From contig CM055277.1 in the NCBI GenBank assembly GCA_029237695.1, positions 44,426,242 through 44,490,241 of the forward strand: a DNA stretch of 64,000 nt, written 5' to 3'. The DNA comes from Conchocele bisecta. Lineage: Eukaryota > Mollusca > Bivalvia > Lucinida > Thyasiridae. The translations under genes were made by a program, and so were the position numbers. Positions 19,540 to 30,226 of the stretch are shown here, one piece after another (positions within the stretch are counted from its first letter, which is position 1; each line of letters starts with the position of its first letter). Below the pieces are notes generated by a model. That model did no database searches, was not told the origin of the DNA, and was given only the letters and a program-made list of their open reading frames with translations.

Positions 19540-20162
19540 TTAAATGCGACCAGCATAGACCGTGCACAGACTGAGCCTCATTTGTGGATGGTATCTTATA
19601 ATGGAATGGTCTGAAAATTAACATGGAACAGTCCATTTACAGAGGTGTACTACAGTTAATAAATACATGTAAAAATTCATGTCATGATGTTTGCTTTTAT
19701 TTTGGCCAAATTCTCTTCAGCCATATCTTTTGTCGGATAAAACCAAAATTGACTGAAGATATTACAGGCTGTTCATGCAAATAAGTTCTAATTTTGTTGA
19801 GCTGCATAAGTTAACTAATCTTTATTTATGCAAATTATTACTTTGCACAAAAACATGCTTACTAAAAAAAGCATGACAAAAGATAGCCACATTACCGGTG
19901 TGACAGATGCTTTAAAGTATCACAGTGAATTAATGTCATTGCTCATCTTATCTCCAAATGAAACGATTTTCTAGCATTTTCAAATCAGGGTTTTGTTGAG
20001 CAAAATATTCATAGTAGATGACAAATTTAATTCAGCGCGGCAAGCTCAAGTTAGCGATTACTTTTCATGGAGAGAAATGGAAAATAAATAATAAATACCA
20101 GACAAATTTTAATTCAGCATTTTAATTGCACCATTTAACCATTACACCGTTATCTTAATTGT

Positions 20163-20870
20163 ATCCCCCAGACTACCGTCGGGGGATACTATGGATTTGA
20201 CTATGGATTTGACAGCGTGCCGCGTCCGCGTCCGCTAATTTTTGAGTTATCTCCCTTTTTTGTTTCTCGCACTGATTTCGTGTCCGGAGCATAACTCCAC
20301 CACCCTTTCGAATATTTTCATGAAACTTCACACATGCATAGACCACGACCCGAAGGTGTGTCGCGCACAAGAATGACAACTCTTGCATAGCTAATTTTTG
20401 AGTTATCTCCCTTTTTTGTTTCGCGCACTGATTGACCATAACTCGACCACCCTTTGGAATATTTTTATGAAACTTAACACATTCAATTAGACCACGAACC
20501 GAAGGTGTGTCGTGCACAAGAATGACAACTCTTGCATAGCTAATTTTTGAGTTATCTCCCTTTTTTGTTTTCGCTCACTGATTTCCTGTCCGGAGCATAA
20601 CTCGACCACCCTTTGGAATATTTTCATGAAACTTCACACATGCATAGACCACGACCCGGAGGTGTGTCGCGCACAAGAATGACAACTCTTGCGTAGCTAA
20701 TTTTTCAGTTATCTCCCTTTTTTGTTTTGCGCACTCTACAAACTGGACAATAATGCATGAAGACCTGTTTTCTCTCGTCTGCTCTGTATACCTTTTCTCG
20801 TGTGCTCTGTACACCTTACCTGTAGAGAGAACAATAGAAACTGGGAGAACCATGTGCTAGCATGTGCAGA
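20163..20870 (+). mobile_element. Tandem-repeat element, four about 160-bp units
   Basis: Begins GTATCCCCCAGACTACCGTC, then GGGGGATACTATGG, a short hairpin-like start. Units with TAATTTTTGAGTTATCTCCC, CCGGAGCATAACTC, CCACCCTTTGGAATATTTTC, ATGAAACTTCACACATGCAT, AGACCACGACCCGAAGGTGT and GAATGACAACTCTTGCATAG repeat near 20235, 20397, 20540 and 20700. The same unit is used at 22860-23228. Probably a Helitron-like array; no 3' terminus is seen here. Confidence 0.75.
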
Positions 20871-21590
20871 TGTCCACTGCTTGACCACTGCTTGACCACT
20901 GCTGACCAGGTAATTTATACAGGTAAATCACTACATTGGGTACTGTGTTGAAAATATTGTGGCATTATGTGGACCTCTGCAGATATATGTAGATAAATAT
21001 AGGACTATTAAAAAAAATCTGGTCTCCAATAGCAAGCATTATTATTTTTAAACTTTTTTTTGTCATTTTATTTTTTTTTTTTTTTTTTTTTTTTCATTAT
21101 TTTTTCATTTTTTTTTTTTAAATTCAAATTATTTTTCAATTTGACTGGAAAAAAATCTGGGCTCCAGTAGCAAGCATTATTATTTTTAAACTTTTTTTTC
21201 CATTTTTTTTTTTCATTTTTTTTTCAAATTATTTTTCAATTTTTGTCCAGTAGCAGAAGGTCGTAAGTGCTATATACAGACCTATTCACCATGTACATGT
21301 GCTAGCATGTGCAACTGACCACTGACCACTTACAGGTAATTTATACAGGTAAATGATTATATTACATTTCCGTAAACTGTGTTGAAAATATTGTGGCATT
21401 ATGTGGACCTGTGCAGATATATGTAGATAAATATAGGACTATTAAAAAAAATTCTGGGCTCCAGTAGCAAGCATTATTATTTTTAATTTTTAAACTTTTT
21501 TTCCATTTTTTTTTTTCATTTTTTTTTCAAATTCTTTTTCAATTTTTGTCTAGTAGCATAAGGTCGTAAGTGCTATATACAGACTATTAT
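20870..21590. repeat. Direct duplication with poly-T tracts
   Basis: Two long near-copies start near 20935 and 21340 with ATTACATT-like words, then GTGTTGAAAATATTGTGGCA, TTATGTGGACCTCTGCAGAT, ATATGTAGATAAATATAGGA and CTATTAAAAAAAATCTGG. Inside, CTCCAGTAGCAAGCATTATT plus a T-rich tract is repeated three times (21030, 21160, 21460). Low-complexity T and A runs dominate. No ORF. Confidence 0.8.
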
Positions 21591-21668
21591 CATATAATAA
21601 AACAATTATTGACTAGTGAGCCATAGAATATAATCTGATATTCTATGGTTCACTAGTCAATAATTGTA
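21590..21668. repeat. Perfect hairpin, about 33 bp arms
   Basis: CAATTATTGACTAGTGAGCC, ATAGAATAT against ATATTCTATGGTTCACTAGT, CAATAATTG, with a loop of about 7 bases. One mismatch is seen. No flanking duplication was identified. Confidence 0.75.
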
Positions 21669-21689
21669 TAATATGTTCGGGCCAGTGAA

Positions 21690-22859
21690 AATTGCTTTCG
21701 GGCCCAGGCTCGAGGTCAAGGCGGGACAAGGCGAGGCATCTGATTCCGCGGAATTCTTGTTTACTTATCTCCCTTTGTTGTTTCGTGCTCTGATTTTGTA
21801 TCCAAAGCATAACTCGAACACGCATATACGCATTGCTCTAATGGTCCTCTACCGCCCTGTGCCAAATACCACGTTCGTTCTGCCCCCGTCAAGCCCAGGG
21901 TCAAGGTCACATACTTAGTGCTTCAAAAACATTAACGCTTGGGTAAATATCTTATACTTTCTGTTTTCTTTCATGGATCATGGATCATCTTCATATTTCA
22001 TATACGCATTGCTCTAATGGTCCTCTACCGCCCTGTGCCAAATCCACGTTCGTCCTGCCCCACCAATCCCAGGGTCAAGGTCACATACTTGGTGCTTCAA
22101 AAACTTTAATGCTCAGGTAAATATCTTACAATTTTTCTTTCCATTCACGGATCAACTTCATATTCCTAATGGTCGTCTACCGCCCTGTGCCAAATCCACG
22201 TTCGTCCTGCCCCCGCCAAGCCCAGGGTCAAGGTCACATACTTAGTGCTTCAAAAACTTTAACGCTCGGGTAAATATCTTATAATTTCTGTTTTCTTTCA
22301 TGGATCATCTTCATATTTCATATACGCATTGCTCTAATGGTCCTCTACCGCCCTGTGCCAAATCCACGTTCGTCCTGCCCCCGCCAATCCCAGGGTCAAG
22401 GTCACATACTTGGTGCTTCAAAAACTTTAATGCTCAGGTAAATATCTTATAATTTTTCTTTCCATTCACGGATCAACTTCATATTTCATATATGCATTGC
22501 TCTAATGGTCCTCTACCGCCCTGTGCCAAATCCACGTTCGTCCCGCCCCCCGCCAAGCCCAGGTTAACATCATATACTTAGTGCTTCAAAAACTTTAATG
22601 CTCAGGTAAATATTCTAATTTCTGTTTTCTTTCACGGATCAGCTTCATATTTCATATATGCATTGCTCTAATGGTCCTCTACCACCCTGTGCCAAATCCA
22701 CGTTTGTCCTGCCCCCGCCAAGCCCAGGGTGAAGGTCACATACTTGGTGCTTCAAAAACTTTAACGCTCAGGTAAAAGAAAATTTTGACTTGCAATTTGG
22801 CCTCATTTATTATCAAAGCGATATGTGGGACATCCGTGTTCTATGAACACATTTTCTAG
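21690..22859 (+). mobile_element. Helitron-like array, about 180-bp units, CTAG end
   Basis: Six units with GCATTGCTCTAATGGTCCTC, TACCGCCCTGTGCCAAATCC, ACGTTCGTCCTGCCCCCGCC, AAGCCCAGGGTCAAGGTCAC, ATACTTAGTGCTTCAAAAAC and TTTAACGCTCGGGTAAATAT, near 21830, 22010, 22165, 22330, 22495 and 22665. The terminus is the hairpin TGTTCTATGAACA, then CATTTTCTAG and T at 22856-22860. The ATACTTAGTGCTTC and CCTCTACC phrases recur in the arrays at 48290-48420 and 59200-59590. Confidence 0.75.
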
Positions 22860-23228
22860 TTTATTAAACTTCACACATGCATAGAAGACGACCCAAAGGT
22901 GTGTCGCACGTAAGAATGACAACTCTTGCGTCGTTAATTTCTTAGTTATCTCCCTTTGTTGTTTCGTGCACTGATTTCGTGTCTGGAGCATAACTCGAAC
23001 ACCCTTTGGAATATTTTCATGAAACTTCACACATGCATAGACCACGACCCTAAAGGTGTGTCCCGCAAGAATGACAACTCTTGCATCACTAATTCTTTAG
23101 TTATCTCCCTTTGTTTTTCCGTCACTGATTTTGTCTCCGGAGCATAACTCGAACACCCTTTTTTCAAACTACTTGTGTATCTGGGGAGGGGGATACACAT
23201 GCGCTTGTCGACAAGCGTCCATTTCTAG
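22860..23228 (+). mobile_element. Helitron-like array, 3' end hairpin CGCTTGTCGACAAGCG
   Basis: Two units of the type in 20163-20870 (CTTCACACATGCATAGA, AATGACAACTCTTGCGTC, GTTATCTCCCTTTGTTGTTT) are followed by CTGGGGAGGGGGATACACAT. The end has a perfect palindromic stem GCGCTTGTCGACAAGCG at 23201-23217 with TCCATTTCTAG at 23218-23228, then T. It abuts the previous Helitron end at 22859 directly: head-to-tail insertion of related elements. Confidence 0.75.
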
Positions 23229-23450
23229 TTTTGTTGTTGTCTGCTGTTTATTTTCTATTTTCCATTTTTATCATCAAAAACATGCTTTAACAGCACTTTA
23301 GAATAATTTACAGCCGGCCTCGACAGCACTTTAGAATCATTTCCATTGGAAATGATTCTGAAGTGCTGTCAAACCATGTTTTTATTGAGAAATAAGGCAA
23401 GATATAAAAGCAACAGCAGACGACAATTGTTGTGAGTAGCGGTCTAAGGG
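23229..23450. mobile_element. TTAA-type foldback MITE, left end cut by Helitron
   Basis: TTGTTGTCTGCTGTTTATTT to AACAGCAGACGACAATTGTT encloses the hairpin ACTTTAGAATCATTTCC-ATT-GGAAATGATTCTGAAGT (centre near 23349). The right end GCGGTCTAAGGG is followed by TTAA at 23451-23454. The left terminal repeat is replaced by the Helitron end at 23228. A further decayed hairpin, CATGAGAATTGTCTCAAATT, follows at 23469-23550. Confidence 0.75.
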
Positions 23451-23725
23451 TTAATGTTTGGACAGTGCATGAGAATTGTCTCAAATTCCGAAACATGTTT
23501 TTTGCTAAAAAGTTGGTTAACATTGAAAACCAGCAGACGACAATATTCGGTTGCTGGCTAAGTATGAAGTAATGGTGTGCCAAACTACATGTGGAATTGA
23601 GTGACATACCGGTAACACCATGTTCATTGCTGTCTTGACATGTTCATTTCAGGTCTTAACTGATATTCAGACACCTGAAGTTTTGTCCCATTTCTTCCAA
23701 GGTGTTTCGTATTTAATCTGTTAAC

Positions 23726-24005
23726 GCAGAGCTCCAGATAAGTTTTCTATGTAAAAGAGTATTATACCCACAGATTTGAAATTAAAAGTGTATTTTACTT
23801 TTACAAATGTGTTACATGCATTGATTTTCTTCCTTATTAAATAGGGAACAAATGAACACGTTTAAAAATTCACTTGGTGTTTGCTGTTTGCAGCTCAACT
23901 AAGTAAATTTCAACTTTATTACAGTATTTTCACTACTCGATTTGAAAATCAATGCATATTTTCACATTGCTGTGAGTATTTTGTCTCCCACTTTGACAAT
24001 CAGTG
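23726..24005. repeat. Half of a palindromic GCAGAGCTCCAGATAAG element
   Basis: Starts GCAGAGCTCCAGATAAGTTT. Inner phrases TTTACTTTTACAAATGTG, CATTGATTTTCTTC, TTGCAGCTCAACTAAGTAAA, TTTCAACTTTATTACAGTAT and TTTGAAAATCAATGCATATT are shared, in part inverted, with 27549-27905 and 62494-62889. The right terminal repeat is not found. Confidence 0.6.
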
Positions 24006-24312
24006 ACATTAACTATGGCTGTCAGTCGCCATTTTTTTGTGGATAGGTTTATTCGCTGGAGCTCGTGTACTTATTATGTGGTAAAAAACGGAAGTTTAGG
24101 AACGGTTATAATTCATAATACCTATTTTGATTGTAAATGTATCAAATTAAAGCTATGTCTCTATGCTCCAATTTGCTTTTTAATATGTATGTCTACAGCG
24201 GGTGTAATTAATGCACCTCACACCATATCGAGATTGTTATGAAGGCTGCCAATGGGGGCATCATCAGTGTGGGGCAGGCACACTATGTCCATTGTACTGG
24301 ATAGTGTTTGTA

Positions 24313-26291
24313 CCGTATTCTTGCGATTATAGGTCGCAAGAGTGCATAAGACGCACCCCTATTTTCAGTCCAAAATCTGGGGGAAAATGTCTACATGAGA
24401 TTATAAGACGCACCCAATTTTCCTAACAAAATGAAACAAAAAAAAATGAAAAAAACTCGCCTAGTTGTCGTTGTTATTTATTTCCCCACATTGTTTTTTT
24501 ATTCGTACCTTGGACGTTTTTGTCTGTATTTTCCCTATCATAGTTTGCTATGTCCGTAATTTGCCGACTATGTCCGTGATTCCCCGGTCCGTATTTCACC
24601 GTTTTCTAGTATCTTCAATTAAACCGTGAACTCGGTAGTACACGCTTCACTATAACACGTGCTCGGTTAGTACACGTTTGTGCATTGGCTCCCGATTTGT
24701 TTGCCTATTTGTATATCAAAATCGCGTTAAATGTGTAACAGGCTATTGTCATAAATCGTGTTATATTTGCGATCATATTGCTGCCGAAAGTGGTATTATA
24801 TTGTTAATTATTGATTGCGGTATGTATTATCTCTTTTCAACACCATTTACGGAAACTATTTTCGAAATCAAATCGGCGAAATATGGCGACAGATCTGCGT
24901 GCGTATATAATTCGGAGTGTTTTTTTAACCCGTTCCTTTCTGAATACACATTTACGGATATGAAATTTATTAAATATTTTATTTTTATTTTTGTTATTTC
25001 TCACTGAAAGTATATGTTGTCACCACTCATTTGTACCGTCTCGACGAAACGGTTTAAATGGTGATCGCGGCATATACTTCCGAGTGCATAGAAGGAAAAT
25101 ATTTAGGGTTTTCCAGGATTTTCCGCAAACATAATTAAGCATATCCTGAGCATGAAATGGGTTACTGATTGTCCCCATGATGCGAGGATGAAAGTCGCAC
25201 GTTCGCCACATCTGCGGCACACATTAAAAAGCGTGTTGACCAATCAGTGCAATTTCAAAACATAGCCTAAAGGTCACACAGTTTACAGTCTCATGCTGAA
25301 TGATGACATCAGATAAGCACCTGTTAGTTGGCACGGTTGGGTGTTATCAATTTTTTTCCACAAAGCAACACACAACTTTCGCCTACAGTATGTAATATTT
25401 CAAAATCAGTTGTATCTTCCATAAATGACGCTGAAAGCAGCCTATAGCTATGACGAATTGGCATTGTCCGCTGACGTAATTATAATGTTTTTAATTAGAG
25501 ATTGGCGAACATTGTAAACCATGTGCAGACTACGCGAATCCACCGCCTGGTCTGGTTGCTAATGCAATAAGCCGGGATTTGTCAGAGATAGAGACCCAAT
25601 TCACATAAACACGTTTGCCGTGTCATAAATAGAGTCTGGTTCTCGGTAGTATTGTTTCACTGGGACGCATCAGACAGGGTACCAGTTTAGTGACGGAATA
25701 CGAAACTACCGTCAGCAACCGCGTGTGTTGATATTGATATGGCTTTATGTTGTAAATCTTGACACGCGGTGTGTTTGATGTCGGCCAGCTGACTTAGGCT
25801 TGCCACTTTCATCAGCATCGTGTAAACACACAGTTTCAAAACTAATGATGGAGTTTTATAACTTTCGTGGAATTGCATTATGGGATTTACCGTTAATGGC
25901 GTCATGCAATATTTTTCACGGCAAAATGACACCGACCGATATGGGCCCGGTAAATGTTTTCAAAAGATAATTAAAATGATAGAGGCCTTCGGTATAGAAA
26001 ATGTGTACCGAATGTGACACAGGGCCCGAACGAGTAAGGCGCGAGTAAGGCGCGAACTGTTTAGAATACGAATCCAATATTCCAATACCGGATTTTACCC
26101 CAAAGACTAACAACAACAACAACAACAACAAATATAGGAACGTATTTTTTATTTATTTTTTTTGGTCGTTTATGTCGATATTTCGGGTGGAAACAAATGC
26201 TCATGTATCTACATGTATTTATAAGACGCAGGGGCTTTCTGGGATACAAATCTGAGTAAAAAAAATGCGACTTATAATCGCAAGAATACGG
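24313..26291. mobile_element. 2-kb TIR element, CCGTATTCTTGCGATTATA ends
   Basis: CCGTATTCTTGCGATTATAG, GTCGCA on the left faces TGCGACTTATAATCGCAAGA, ATACGG on the right, with TA at 24311-24312 and 26292-26293. Near the left end a second half-copy (GAGATTATAAGACGCACCC) is seen, and near the right end TTATAAGACGCAG. A degenerate hairpin cassette lies at 25005-25080 and an (ACA)n run at 26110-26131. The longest ORFs (109 and 85 residues) show no transposase motifs. A non-autonomous TA-target element is the best reading. Confidence 0.8.
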
Positions 26292-26329
26292 TAAGCAGTG
26301 GCCATATTGATTGCACAACTAGTTGAGTA

Positions 26330-26545
26330 CCGCAATAACCCGAAATATTCGGACACAATTTACTCTGGGAAGACATATAAATATATGATTACCCACAACA
26401 AAGCATGTGCCAATATTTAGGGTTAGTATAATTGTACTGGTTTATCACAATAATAATATATTCGGACACAATTTGTTTTGGGAAACCCCTATTTTATAGG
26501 GGTTTCCCGAAACAAATTGTGTCCGAATATTTATGGTTATCAAGG
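26330..26545. mobile_element. TIR MITE, CCGYAATAACCC ends, TA target (family O)
   Basis: CCGCAATAACCCGAAATATT and ATATTTATGGTTATCAAGG are imperfect inverted ends flanked by TA (26328-26329, 26546-26547). A strong hairpin ATTCGGACACAATTTGTTTT, GGGAAACCCCTAT faces ATAGGGGTTTCCCGAAACAA, ATTGTGTCCGAAT near 26460-26527. A sister, interrupted by a hAT-like element, is at 40001-42383. This copy supplies the uninterrupted sequence TATAATTGTACTGGTTTATC. Confidence 0.8.
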
Positions 26546-26602
26546 TACGTTTTCTCAGCTGGCAGTGACCCATATACACAGTAGTTATGTTGTGTGTTTC
26601 AG

Positions 26603-26701
26603 ACAATTCAAGCCCGGAGCGCTACCACTGCTCGCATGCCGCGGGTGTACACACGGTCGCCCTGCCCTGGATCTACCACTACCAGAAGTTCTGTTGTGAT
26701 G
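26603..26701 (+). CDS. NUP88: NUP88 exon: RYHC propeller segment
   Basis: With the G carried from the previous exon it reads DNSSPERYHCSHAAGVHTVA, LPWIYHYQKFCCD. This matches vertebrate NUP88 ([20 protein letters not shown]). The acceptor GTGTGTTTCAG ends at 26602; the donor is GATG|GTAATA, phase 1. The preceding intron is over 20 kb and holds most of the Helitron-like arrays. Confidence 0.94.
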
Positions 26702-26758
26702 GTAATACCACGGCCCATTATTTGCCACAACTTCAATATAATTTGAATAATTTCTTAA

Positions 26759-26976
26759 CTCTTTGTATGCTGGGAGTTATAAATAGTTAAAAAATAGCAG
26801 ACGTCAGTCCATTATATTTACTTTTGTTTCTTCTCCCTGTGAATATAATGAATGTGCCTTGGAATTTCAATAGAATTAACTCTGGATTGAAATTCCAAGA
26901 CATATTTACTTGAAAGAAATAAGAAAAATTCTCGCAATTTGTTGCCAGTTATTTTCACCACTAGCATACAAAGGAT
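26759..26976. mobile_element. TTAA-flanked MITE, CTCTTTGTATGCT ends
   Basis: TTAA at 26755-26758 and 26977-26980. The ends are CTCTTTGTATGCTGGGAG and CACTAGCATACAAAGGAT. A partly decayed hairpin cassette is present (CTTGGAATTTCAATAGAATT against TTGAAATTCCAAGACATATT). The better-kept sister is at 54810-55045. It lies 54 bp after the exon C donor. Confidence 0.8.
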
Positions 26977-27135
26977 TTAATATTTATTAACTGATACATG
27001 TGAATGTATGTATGTGATAACCATCATGGCACCATTAACATAACTTTCACCTTCGGAAATATTTGCCATTTTTCACATGAAAATATCTTAAATCATTAAA
27101 ATGTAAATAATTATCATGAGATATCACATAGTCAG

Positions 27136-27322
27136 AGCTCCAGTTAAGGTGCGTAATTTGATCAACTTTGGGGGGAATTTTGTTATTTCTTCAACAAAAA
27201 TGGCAAGTTGGGAGTGCTTTAGAATCGTCTCATTGAGACGATTCTAAAGAACTCCCAACTTATCATTTTTGGTGAAGAACTAAGAAAAATACCTCAATAT
27301 TTTAACTGCAGCTCTGCATATA
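27136..27322. mobile_element. Foldback MITE with GCTTTAGAATCGTCTC hairpin
   Basis: GAGCTCCAGTTAAGGTGCG at the left and TTAACTGCAGCTCTGC at the right act as short ends. The hairpin AAGTTGGGAGTGCTTTAGAA, TCGTCTC-ATT-GAGACGA, TTCTAAAGAACTCCCAACTT is centred near 27236 and is followed by GAAGAACTAAGAAAAATACC. It lies about 80 bp upstream of the next NUP88 exon. Confidence 0.7.
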
Positions 27323-27403
27323 GTATCTTCTTGTTACAAACTCACAAGGCTAATACAATGTATTTGATGACCAACTACCCATGATATTGTACTGTTCGTA
27401 CAG

Positions 27404-27482
27404 ACGAGGATGAGGACAGTTTACCCGAGCACCAGGAGTCAGTTGTGGAACATTTGATATGTACGAAGCCCCTAGCTGCCAG
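27404..27482 (+). CDS. NUP88: NUP88 exon: acidic loop and CTKPL motif
   Basis: Reads DEDEDSLPEHQESVVEHLIC, TKPLAA plus a split codon. The vertebrate counterpart has an acidic stretch (SDEEDKDSLQE) and then FVEHILCTKPLPC. The acceptor GTTCGTACAG ends at 27403; the donor is CCAG|GTAATG, phase 2. The 79-bp length keeps frame with both neighbours. Confidence 0.94.
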
Positions 27483-27548
27483 GTAATGCCACTTTTGTCA
27501 CAGCTTGAATGTATTCACTCGACTCGACTCTGGGAGAGGATGTATGTA

Positions 27549-27905
27549 GCAGAGCTCTACATAATGTGTGTATTGGCGTATTTTACACACTTATTTTAAC
27601 TGAATACGCATTGCTTATCAACAGTGGGAGTACACAAAATACACACAGCAATGTGAAAATACGCATTGATGTTCAAAATTAGTAGTGGAAATACTGTAAT
27701 AAAGTTGAAAATGTACTTTATAGTCGAGTTGCAAAAAAGTATTTGCTTTTTGCAGCTAAACTAAGTAAATTTTCAACTGTATTGCAGTATAAACAAGTGA
27801 ATAGGTAATAATACAATCAAATAAGTGAATGGTTAAATTTGTTTTGATCAGTTGTTCCCTATTTAATAATGAAGAAAATCAATAATCCATTTGTAAAAAT
27901 AATAT
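27549..27905. repeat. Palindromic GCAGAGCTC element (family C)
   Basis: GCAGAGCTCTACATAATGTG, then ACTGAATACGCATTGCTTAT, CAGCAATGTGAAAATACGCA and TTTTTGCAGCTAAACTAAGT recur in 23726-24005 and 62494-62889, the last of which has both ends. This copy lacks a clean right end. Confidence 0.6.
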
Positions 27906-27929
27906 GCGCGTTTAATTTAAATCGTGATG

Positions 27930-28365
27930 GAATGTGGCCTAAGGGTTAGAACACCTGTAGCCTATTTCATCAACATTGCAAAGTATACTTTCCTAGCAAA
28001 GTATACTTTGAGGGAGTAATCATTTATTTTTCCTGAAATGCATTATTTCATATAAAAGTAACAACTGCATATATTTGATGATTAAAAGTATGCAGAATTA
28101 TTATACTGAATTTATTTTGGCTGTGATAATGTAATAAATTCAGTATAATAAATTTATCAAATTTTTTAAAATTTCTCCCTCAAAGTATACTTTGCTAGAA
28201 AAGTATACTTTGCAATTTTGATGAAATCGGCTACTGACTTCCAAACCAGAGGTTGTGGGTTCAAGCCTCCCCTTTGGAATCAAAAATACTTTCATAGTAT
28301 TTCCATCCCACTGGTCTGTCGAATGAGACTTTAAACCGTGGTTCCGTCTCTATATGACCTACTCT
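27930..28365 (+). mobile_element. tRNA-derived SINE (S1) split by a Harbinger-like MITE
   Basis: The left part is GGAATGTGGCCTAAGGGTTA, GAACAC (A box) up to 27957. After the MITE it resumes with ACTTCCAAACCAGAGGTTGT, GGGTTCAAGCCTCC (B box) and the S1 body to about 28365. Removing 27958-28233 and one CTG restores GAACACCTGACTTCC, matching uninterrupted S1 copies at 16470 and 17690. Confidence 0.85.
27958..28233. mobile_element. PIF/Harbinger-like MITE (family H), copy 2, in a SINE
   Basis: TAGCCTATTTCATCAACATT on the left and GATGAAATCGGCTA on the right, flanked by CTG on both sides (27955-27957, 28234-28236). The central hairpin is shortened: the left arm TTATTACATTATCACAGCC is partly deleted. 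The SINE host proves insertion into CTG with a 3-bp duplication. Confidence 0.9.
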
Positions 28366-28602
28366 TTAGACACAAAGCTTATCTTGAGCTCTGTATCTGT
28401 GATCCGAGTCTGTCAATCAGGAGGGTGGCCGTCTTGTATGTTGGACGACTGAATGTTGTCCTGGTCCCGATGGTATAAAACCTTTTATCCCGTCAACACA
28501 GTGCGTATGTGCCGTGAAACACGGTGCCGTGAAACATTTTTGATATCCAGTCAATACAATTTTTGCATTTTACACCATTTGTAGGTGTTGACCGGATAAA
28601 TA

Positions 28603-28745
28603 GAATAGTAGGTTAGTGCCGTGAATGGGAAAAAATATCTGGCGCGGCACAGAAACGGGATGTGCTCGGCAGAGCCTCGCCCATCCCGTTTCCTGAGCCT
28701 TGCCAGATATTTTTTCCCATTCACGGCACTAACCTACTATTCTCT
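28603..28745. repeat. Long imperfect hairpin, about 42 bp arms
   Basis: AGAATAGTAGGTTAGTGCCG, TGAATGGGAAAAAATATCTGGC faces GCCAGATATTTTTTCCCATT, CACGGCACTAACCTACTATTCT. The inner stem AAACGGGATG/CATCCCGTTT has the loop TGCTCGGCAGAGCCTCGC. The preceding 28500-28600 also has GTGCCGTGAAACA words. A transposon remnant is likely; the family is unknown. Confidence 0.75.
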
Positions 28746-29107
28746 ATATCTGTACTCGGCTCGCGGACCGGGCCCAATGTTCCACTAACCTGTAATATTT
28801 GTGTTTCTTACAAGTTAGTTTGCACATGGGGCCAGAGGTTATATTTCTTTTGATTACATGTTTTCATGCTCAACTCATGGGAGTCTTTGCTATGCAACTA
28901 ATCCAATATTACTGGCACAACACTAGGCAATTGTTAATTGATTACATACCACTTTATTTGGCTTTAGCAGAAATGACATACTAACGTAACATTACATCAC
29001 TTTGCTCAACAAACATTAGTCAAATTGATGATATGGCGATACTTCCATTATAAAGAGACATTCTAAGACAAGATGTTGTATGTTGATAATGTTAGATATG
29101 TTTTCAG

Positions 29108-29212
29108 CCCGCCGTCGCCCATCCTCGGCCTGGCCGTGGTGCGGGATGTGGCTGTCGGCTCCACCATGCTCGCGTTGTCCAGCGACTACGACTTCCACTG
29201 CCTCAGGCTCAG
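29108..29212 (+). CDS. NUP88: NUP88 exon: last propeller strands
   Basis: Reads (S)PPSPILGLAVVRDVAVGST, MLALSSDYDFHCLRLR. It corresponds to the vertebrate segment around [20 protein letters not shown] and STYECLIWPL; this is the less conserved end of the propeller. The acceptor GATATGTTTTCAG ends at 29107; the donor is CTCAG|GTACGG, phase 2. A 550-bp foldback element starts about 20 bp after the donor. Confidence 0.93.
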
Positions 29213-29232
29213 GTACGGCTACATTCTATCTA

Positions 29233-29782
29233 CTGTCTGTTCCACGTTTTGCTGCCGACGAACAATTGGCCATTAAACACATTAAGTCTAAAACATATTT
29301 ATTAGTAAATACTTGTTCATCAATGACAAAAAGGTCACCCTCCCCAAAACAATTTATTTGATGAAATTCCATCAAATATTGATTTTAATGCGAAAAAACG
29401 ATTTTCATATGGGAGTTTAACATGGGGAGTCAATTTCCAAAACTTTTAATTGGGTATTTACGCAAATTTTGGAAATTGACTCCGAAACCTGGCGAGATAG
29501 CTTGAAAATGATGTAACTAAGAAAAGCAAGTTAGATTTTGAAAATCCGTCCACAAATAAAAAACTTTTTTTTTTAAAATCTATTTTTAGCCCCCATGTTA
29601 AATTCCCATAGGAAAATCGTTTTTTCGCAATAAAATAAATATTTGATGGAATTTCATGGAATAAATCTTTTTGGGGTGGGCGACTTGTTATTGATAAAAA
29701 AGTACTTACTTTTTAAATATTTTTTAGATTGAATGTGTTTAATAGCCAAAAGTTTGTTGGCAGCAAAACGTGGAACAGACAG
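29233..29782. mobile_element. 550-bp foldback element, CTGTCTGTTCCACG ends, TA target
   Basis: CTGTCTGTTCCACGTTTTGC, TGCC on the left faces GGCAGCAAAACGTGGAACAG, ACAG on the right, flanked by TA (29231-29232, 29783-29784). The inverted similarity continues inward: AAACACATTAA, TTGATGAAATTCCATCAAAT, CATATGGGAGTTTAACATGG against their complements, so each arm is over 200 bp. A one-armed copy is at 14880-15200. Confidence 0.85.
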
Positions 29783-29810
29783 TAGTGATGTCAGCAAACT
29801 AACCCTTGCC

Positions 29811-29985
29811 ATGCTTCAAACGGAAACTGCAATACACACATGGTTTGACATTACTTTAGAACCAGTTCCATTGGAACTGGTTCTAAAGTAATGTCAAACC
29901 ATGTGTGTATTAAAAAAGAAAGCAAAATTTCAAATCATTGTTTATGAGCAAATGGCTTTATTTCAGCATTGTCCAGGTTAATGCA
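29811..29985. mobile_element. Foldback MITE with ACTTTAGAACCAGTTCC hairpin
   Basis: The hairpin CACACATGGTTTGACATTAC, TTTAGAACCAGTTCC-ATT-GGAACTGGTTCTAAAG, TAATGTCAAACCATGTGTG is nearly perfect over 32-33 bp arms (about 29837-29908). It is followed by AAAAAGAAAGCAAAAT. The flanks start CTAACCCTTGCCATGC and end near GGTTAATGC, weakly like the TTAACCCTT ends of its relatives. Confidence 0.7.
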
Positions 29986-30202
29986 TTAACCCATTATATG
30001 TATAGTCTAATGATACAACAATTTACAGACAATCGAGAGTCGCACCGAGAGTCATGTGGTGACGATGCAGTTGCCTGATTGGACAAACGATTAATTTTAT
30101 TTCGATTCACACCTGGGGCCGAGTGATCCGGTGTAGTCCGGGTGCCTGGCTGCTGAAAGTCGTTAATTGTAAAGCTTGTTACCTGATTCACATCTGTATT
30201 TG

Positions 30203-30226
30203 TGGTTGTGACTGGAGAAATGAGGC
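30203..30226. mobile_element. Left end of M3 MITE split by a TTAA element
   Basis: GTGGTTGTGACTGGAGAAAT, GAGGC matches the M3 left end GTGGCTGTGACTGGAGAAAT, GGGGC at 61020 and 35736. The element resumes at 31441 with TTAAGAGATTTGCGACCAGT. A 1.2-kb TTAA-type element separates the two halves. Confidence 0.8.

Noticed and set aside
24678..25007. 109-residue ORF in the 2-kb TIR element
   Set aside because: Cys/Tyr-rich in places but no zinc-finger spacing or transposase motif; AT-rich chance frame.
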